64,000 nt of DNA, taken from CAWJMN01 sp963844055 (GTDB lineage: Bacteria > Planctomycetota > Planctomycetia > Pirellulales > Pirellulaceae). The notes beneath the pieces were generated by a model, which saw only the letters and a list, made by a program, of their open reading frames with translations, did not search any database and was not told the DNA's origin. The stretch lies in NCBI GenBank assembly GCA_963844055.1, contig CAWJMN010000002.1:1550001-1614000 (forward strand). Reading direction: 5' to 3'. Shown in pieces: positions 59,390-64,000 of the stretch (position 1 is the stretch's first letter; each line of letters begins with the position of its first letter). A program made the position numbers and the translations under genes.

Positions 59390-61735
59390 CTATTCGTAAA
59401 GGAATTCGTGTTGCCGAAGCAGGTAGGTTACGACGGCTCGCCAAGCCCGGAGCGTGTAGTGCGGATCGTCGGTTCGAAATTCTTCGCGGCCGCCACAAAA
59501 GTAGGTTTCCCGAGGTTCAAAACGGCCTTGCGCTTTTGCATCAGCGAGGATTCCGGTAAACAGTTTGAACGTACGTTCCACCTCGGGATGATCGATTCCC
59601 CGTTCGTGCCCCAGTAAGCGTTGCTGTAACGTGACGATTGCCTGTCGAATTTTTTGGTCCGCAGCGGCTTCGCCCGGAACGACGTCAGGCTCTATCTGGG
59701 GAAATAGCAAACGCTTTTCGGGCTCGCGCCGAAAGTCCCGTGCGACATGGTAACAAGCGACATCATTGGCCATGATCCGCTGGATTGCTCCCATGGCTCC
59801 GCTAGGATCGGCATTCCGTTCGGTCACGGTGATGGAATCGATCCCTCCGTAAAGCACCTGAAAGCCTTCATTGAGCCGTCCCCAGCGTTTGCCAAAGATC
59901 GCCTCTAGCTTTCGCTCAAGTTGCTCGGGGCTAAGCAGCCTTACAATTCCCACATCGTCTAGCTCTGCCCTTCGCTGAGGATCCGCCGTGACAAGGGCCA
60001 GCCCATCGGCTTGGTAGAAGTCGCTGGCAATGATTGCCTTGAAAGCGACTTTCAGGTTGAAATGCGATTCTGTAAATCTTTGGGAAACCTCTTCGATCAT
60101 CTTGCGCTGCGCTAAATAGGCACGGCGTTTGGCGCTGAACAAGGGATCTTCAATATCTTCAGGTGGCTGCAATACCTTTCGCCCCATGAGGATGTAGTAA
60201 ACATGTTCGGCCATCGCGATTGGAAACCGAGGGTCTTTGACAGCTCGCTCTGCTAACCACTGAGGGGCACGCCAACGTTCGCTGGCAGGCATATCTTCCC
60301 CTTCAAAGCCAGCTTGAAACATGTCGGTATACCAACCTGCCTTACGCGGCCCCAGATGTCCTTCAAAATCATAGTCTTGAAAGACGCCCGCCACGGGATC
60401 AATCGTGCGATGGCATACCACGCAGTCGGTGGCCTCCATGGTTGGCACCTTGTACTTGGCGGATACTGCGGCGGCATCAGTGGTTCTCGGTGCCAGTTGC
60501 ATGATGTCGATGCCCAAAAAGTGCTGATAGAACATCCGGGCCCGCAGACGATTGCGGTTTGTCTCCGTCGACGGATACCTCCGCAGGTAATGAAACATGC
60601 TTAAAAAGCCGGCGTGCGGATACAAGCCTGTCGCAGATTCCTGCGTGCGACCATCGCGTCCTTTGAGTGCCTTCAGCTTGGCGGGAATATATTCAAACGG
60701 ATCATCGGCATTCTTAAACTCCCCTTTGATCTCTTCAAAGATGCCGTAGCCTCGCGCCGTATAGGGCGAAACCATGATGTAGTCGGCGGTAGCCAATTCC
60801 GAAAAGGGGCGGTCATGGCGAACAATGTGAGTAATCAGCTCCAGCGGTTCTCTTAGCAGTGCATCACGATAGACAGCGGCCAAGTTCCAGCGCGACTTTT
60901 GCCGCTCGGCCTCAGCAATGTGATTAAGATCGAACTTCTCCGTCCAGTTGCGAGTGTGTTCGAAATGGTCGTAAGACAGCAGCGTCTCTGCGTTGTCTTC
61001 AATTCCCACGGTCAGGAAGATGTCATTAAATCCTTCTTTCAGCCGCGTATAAAAGGCATCTTCCTGTAAGACGCGATCGAGTATCTTCTCCATCGCATCA
61101 GGTGAACCACTTTGGATCGCCTCCCTTTCCTCAGGCGTGGGCAATCGGCCGGCAAGCGAGAGCGTCACACGCCGCAAGAGTTGCTGCTGCGGAACTTTGG
61201 CAACCCCTTCAAAAAGGGAGCGTCCAGACTCTTCCGGATTGGTGTCGGCAATTTCTGGAGCTTTGCCATCCTTGTTCAGCTGCTGAACATAGCGTTCAAG
61301 TATGCGATAGGCAGTAGAGTCGGGCTTGAGAACTTGCCCACCACCATGATCCAAGTCACCGACGACCTTCCGAAGCAGGCGAACCCCCTCCCCTTCCTTG
61401 GCCGTTGCCATCGCTTGAAACGACTCGCAGTTTTTCTCGATCCACTTTCGATCCTGGCCTGGCGGCCGGGGAGCAAGTACGAAGGCGCTGTCGGCCGCAT
61501 CCCCTTTGGGATTGTGGCAACGCAAACAGGTCCGCTCGCCGACCTTGGCCCAGACTTCTTCCTCAAACAGGCGGCGCGGCAACGTACAGGCTGGCATCGC
61601 TGGGGACTCTGCAGTTTCTGTTTGCCCCTGTGCCGTTCCACATAAGCCAAGTGGTGCGAACAGGCACCCTACCACGGCGAGCCAGTGGAACCACCGTCCC
61701 CGTACTTTCGCTTCAAATCTAGCAGAACGATTCAT
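59390..61735 (-). CDS. Secreted diheme-type cytochrome of planctomycete surface type
   Basis: The 781-residue protein has a signal peptide (about 13-37, ending TAQGQ). A first heme motif CLRCH is at 70-74 in an N-terminal cytochrome domain. A large helical region resembles DUF1549/DUF1592-type proteins (LLRRVTLSLAGRLPTPEERE, LKEGFNDIFLTVG). A second motif CVVCH is at 438-442, in CVVCHRTIDPVAGVFQDYDF. The C-terminal part has VARDFRREPEKRLLFPQ and LRAWRAVVTYLLRQHEFLYE. It should carry two c-type hemes and pass electrons to or from the DUF1501 partner. It is the first gene of a three-gene operon. The ATG at 61735 has GGGGGT upstream; the frame extends to 61846 without family likeness. Confidence 0.82.
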   Translation of the reverse strand: MNRSARFEAKVRGRWFHWLAVVGCLFAPLGLCGTAQGQTETAESPAMPACTLPRRLFEEEVWAKVGERTCLRCHNPKGDAADSAFVLAPRPPGQDRKWIEKNCESFQAMATAKEGEGVRLLRKVVGDLDHGGGQVLKPDSTAYRILERYVQQLNKDGKAPEIADTNPEESGRSLFEGVAKVPQQQLLRRVTLSLAGRLPTPEEREAIQSGSPDAMEKILDRVLQEDAFYTRLKEGFNDIFLTVGIEDNAETLLSYDHFEHTRNWTEKFDLNHIAEAERQKSRWNLAAVYRDALLREPLELITHIVRHDRPFSELATADYIMVSPYTARGYGIFEEIKGEFKNADDPFEYIPAKLKALKGRDGRTQESATGLYPHAGFLSMFHYLRRYPSTETNRNRLRARMFYQHFLGIDIMQLAPRTTDAAAVSAKYKVPTMEATDCVVCHRTIDPVAGVFQDYDFEGHLGPRKAGWYTDMFQAGFEGEDMPASERWRAPQWLAERAVKDPRFPIAMAEHVYYILMGRKVLQPPEDIEDPLFSAKRRAYLAQRKMIEEVSQRFTESHFNLKVAFKAIIASDFYQADGLALVTADPQRRAELDDVGIVRLLSPEQLERKLEAIFGKRWGRLNEGFQVLYGGIDSITVTERNADPSGAMGAIQRIMANDVACYHVARDFRREPEKRLLFPQIEPDVVPGEAAADQKIRQAIVTLQQRLLGHERGIDHPEVERTFKLFTGILADAKAQGRFEPRETYFCGGREEFRTDDPHYTLRAWRAVVTYLLRQHEFLYE

Positions 61736-62023
61736 GACCATTACCCCCATCGCCTGGCCAGACAAACACGGCCCCTCACAAACAGACGCAATATTTTGAC
61801 ATAGATAGGTGCGCCAAACTAGCTTGCAGGTGGCGATGATGCTCATTTGCCCGGAATGGCCAAATGCGATGGAGCTAAAAGGGAGCTACGCAGCCGCCGG
61901 GGGAGAATTCGGATCTACGTCGGTTTTATCAAGTTAGAGAAACGACAATCGATAGCGATCCGAGGATGGCGGGTGTATCATCGACCAGACTTCGCCGAGT
62001 CTGCTGGAAGCTGGAGCCCTCTC

Positions 62024-63739
62024 ATGAACCGGTTTTTACTTGTTTTAGCTGTCGTTTTGTTCGGAAGCACAGCGCTGGCGGGTGATCGAGCAGCGCGACC
62101 ACCCAATGTGGTTGTCATCCTTTCCGATGACATGGGCTTTTCCGACCTTGGCTGCTATGGCGGAGAAATTTCCACGCCCCACTTGGATGCGCTGGCGGCT
62201 GGGGGACTGCGGTTCACACAGTTCTACAATGGTGCTCGGTGCTGCCCCACTCGGGCCAGCTTGCTAACCGGCCTTTATCCCCATCAGGCAGGGATCGGCC
62301 ACATGATGGAAGATCACGGCCAAAAGTCGGCGGGCTATCGAGGCAATTTGAACCAAGCCTGCCGCACCATTCCCGAGATGCTGAAGCCGGCTGGGTACCG
62401 TAGCTATGCCGTTGGCAAATGGCACGTCACCCACTTCACTGGCAAAAACGGCCCCAAAGACAATTGGCCCCTCGGGCGCGGGTTTGATCGCTACTACGGC
62501 ACGATCCACGGCGCAGGGAGTTTTTATGATCCCTCATCGCTCGTGCGCGATGAGACGATGATCTCTCCCTTCGCTGATCCTCAATATCAGCCCAAGACGT
62601 ACTACTACACCGATGCCATCACCGACCACGCCGTTAGGTATGTTGCTGACCATGCACAATCACACGCCGAAAAGCCCTTCTTTTTGTATGTCGCCTATAC
62701 GGCAGCCCATTGGCCGATGCATGCACTCCCGGAAGACATTGCCAAGTACAAAGGCAGGTACGACGGCGGGTATGAGCCCGTGCGTCAGGCGCGGCTAACC
62801 AAAGCGGCCAAGCTGGGGCTAGTGGATTTGGCACAAGGGATGGCGCCGCAAGCCGCTGACTGGAACCAAGTGGAAGACAAGGTTTGGGAAGCGGCCGGAA
62901 TGGAAGTCTATGCGGCGATGGTCGATCGAATGGATCAGGGGATTGGCAAACTGGTTGCTGAACTCAAGCGGACGGGACAGCTAGACAACACGCTCATTCT
63001 ATTCCTGCAAGATAACGGTGGCTGTGCCGAGCCCATGGGACGCAATGGCAACAAGGAACATCCCAATATCGTCCGGCCAGAAGGCCCAACGTTTCCTGCC
63101 ATGAAGCCGGACGAGTTCGCTGCAGGGGGAAGCGTGCCCAAGCAGACGAGAGATGGCTTTCCCATCCGAATGGGCTCGCGGGTCATGCCGGGGGGACCGG
63201 ATACCTACGTCGCCTATGGCCGAGGCTGGGCCAATGTGAGCAACACCCCTTTCCGCGAGTACAAGCACTGGGTTCATGAAGGGGGAATCAGCACACCCTG
63301 CATCGCTCATTGGCCTCAAGGGATTGCGGCCCGGGGAGAACTCCGTACGCAGCCAAGTCACCTGATCGATATTGCTGCGACTTGCGTCGAACTGGCTGGC
63401 GTTAGCTACCCGAAACAAGTCGGGGAGCAAACAATCACTCCGCTAGAAGGCCAGAGCCTGACGGCCGCATTTGCTAATCGTCCGCTAGACCGGCACCTGT
63501 TTTGGGAGCATGAAGGGAACCGAGCAGTTCGAGATGGTGATTGGAAACTCGTCGCCAAGGGTCCTGGATCGAAGTGGGAACTGTACAACATTGCCTCCGA
63601 TCGGACGGAATCGACCGACCTAGCTGGCAAGCACCCAGAAAAGGTCCGGCAATTAGTACAAAAGTGGGAGGCATGGGCCGCAAGGGCCAACGTCCTTCCC
63701 TGGATCTGGAAACCGGCGTACACACCATCGGAAAAGTAG
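62024..63739 (+). CDS. Secreted arylsulfatase-like sulfatase
   Basis: The 571-residue protein has a signal peptide (1-19, ending TALA-GDR) and the sulfatase core: PNVVVILSDDMGFSDLGCYG with the metal Asp pair, CCPTRASLLTGLYPHQAGIG with the C-X-P-X-R motif (formylglycine at Cys73), GKWHVTHF and LQDNGGCAEPMG. Length and layout are those of arylsulfatase A-type family S1 enzymes. It would remove sulfate from a polysaccharide or small ester outside the cytoplasm. The ATG at 62024 was chosen because GGAG lies 7 bases upstream and it opens the signal peptide; a frame from 61847 adds 59 unlikely residues. It diverges from the cytochrome operon, so the two sulfatases share a control region of about 290 bases. 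Confidence 0.92.
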   Translation: MNRFLLVLAVVLFGSTALAGDRAARPPNVVVILSDDMGFSDLGCYGGEISTPHLDALAAGGLRFTQFYNGARCCPTRASLLTGLYPHQAGIGHMMEDHGQKSAGYRGNLNQACRTIPEMLKPAGYRSYAVGKWHVTHFTGKNGPKDNWPLGRGFDRYYGTIHGAGSFYDPSSLVRDETMISPFADPQYQPKTYYYTDAITDHAVRYVADHAQSHAEKPFFLYVAYTAAHWPMHALPEDIAKYKGRYDGGYEPVRQARLTKAAKLGLVDLAQGMAPQAADWNQVEDKVWEAAGMEVYAAMVDRMDQGIGKLVAELKRTGQLDNTLILFLQDNGGCAEPMGRNGNKEHPNIVRPEGPTFPAMKPDEFAAGGSVPKQTRDGFPIRMGSRVMPGGPDTYVAYGRGWANVSNTPFREYKHWVHEGGISTPCIAHWPQGIAARGELRTQPSHLIDIAATCVELAGVSYPKQVGEQTITPLEGQSLTAAFANRPLDRHLFWEHEGNRAVRDGDWKLVAKGPGSKWELYNIASDRTESTDLAGKHPEKVRQLVQKWEAWAARANVLPWIWKPAYTPSEK

Positions 63740-63913
63740 GAAAGCCCCTTCGTACCGTCGTCATGGCAGCGATTTTCCAAGGAAGTCGCCGCACAGCACA
63801 AGTGACGGCAGTAGCCCGACCTTTTAAAGAGTCCTTCTGTCCTAAGGCAGCAGCCAAGAAGCTGCCGGCACGCGCCGTAAGTGATTAAATAAAAAGCACT
63901 TAAAGCGGCCATC

Positions 63914-63939
63914 CAGCGTATTAGACGCTGCTCTTTTTT
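63914..63939 (+). terminator. Intrinsic terminator downstream of sulfatase gene
   Basis: CAGCGT and ACGCTG pair around ATTAG, followed within 3 bases by a run of six T's. It lies 175 bases after the stop at 63739, with no gene in between. Confidence 0.7.
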
Positions 63940-64000
63940 GCCTAGCGAAGGCATCGCTCCTGGTGACGGCCCGACAGCCGTGCAAGGTTTTTTTGAGCGA

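Noticed and set aside
63740..63913. Small open frames after the last sulfatase
   Set aside because: They overlap the sulfatase gene or lack a start signal, and the terminator at 63914 fits a simple gene end.

Overview
The window looks like chromosomal DNA of a planctomycete, most likely from the Pirellulales. The evidence is the gene repertoire: a DUF1549/DUF1553 cytochrome paired with a Tat-exported DUF1501 protein, a second DUF1501 protein in an operon with a diheme cytochrome and a sulfatase, a second sulfatase, a giant surface protein with an N-terminal LEDRRVMA motif, many secreted proteins of unknown function, and intergenic regions filled with short HRGHR/HEKHE-type repeats. This is inferred from family content; no rRNA or tRNA gene was seen.

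Layout. 1-7.6 kb: a partial lectin-esterase fusion, an operon of a cysteine-rich propeller protein and a PhnD-PQQ fusion, a membrane-anchored BD-FAE esterase, and a divergent DUF5722 glycosidase-like protein. 7.9-11.4 kb: a PlsC-like acyltransferase translationally coupled to an osmoprotectant-type ABC transporter whose binding protein and permease are one polypeptide. 11.7-19.2 kb: a secreted Gfo/Idh-like protein, a HEAT-repeat protein, an ABM monooxygenase, a NosR-ApbE redox fusion and an FAD oxidoreductase with carbohydrate-binding-like domains. 19.2-22.1 kb: a repeat-rich accessory patch holding a 1.06-kb tandem duplication of a membrane-protein gene, one copy of which is broken at a T8 run, and a small WYL-like protein. 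22.3-29 kb: a CHAD protein, an outer-membrane barrel protein with a clear terminator, and the DUF1549/1553 plus DUF1501 operon.

29.3-34.9 kb is a + strand catabolic cluster: enolase-superfamily dehydratase, DHDPS-family aldolase, MFS importer and ceramidase-like hydrolase. It reads as uptake and breakdown of a sugar acid, with an amidase attached. 34.9-41.7 kb holds a carboxypeptidase-regulatory-like gene broken in two places, an OFA-type MFS protein, a CotH-like lipoprotein and a DUF4177-tailed protein. 42.1-51.0 kb is one gene of 2970 codons for a beta-helix/RTX surface protein with a large internal duplication. 51.7-56.6 kb: an OprB porin diverges from an HdeD/DUF2252/DUF4239-type trio. 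56.6-63.7 kb: the cytochrome, DUF1501 and sulfatase operon diverges from a second sulfatase, which is followed by a good terminator.

No CRISPR array, prophage, transposase or restriction system was recognised. The least described signals are the cysteine-rich propeller/PhnD-PQQ pair, the NosR-ApbE fusion, the HdeD-DUF2252-DUF4239 trio, and a group of single-base frame breaks, three of which lie in a GCGCG context.
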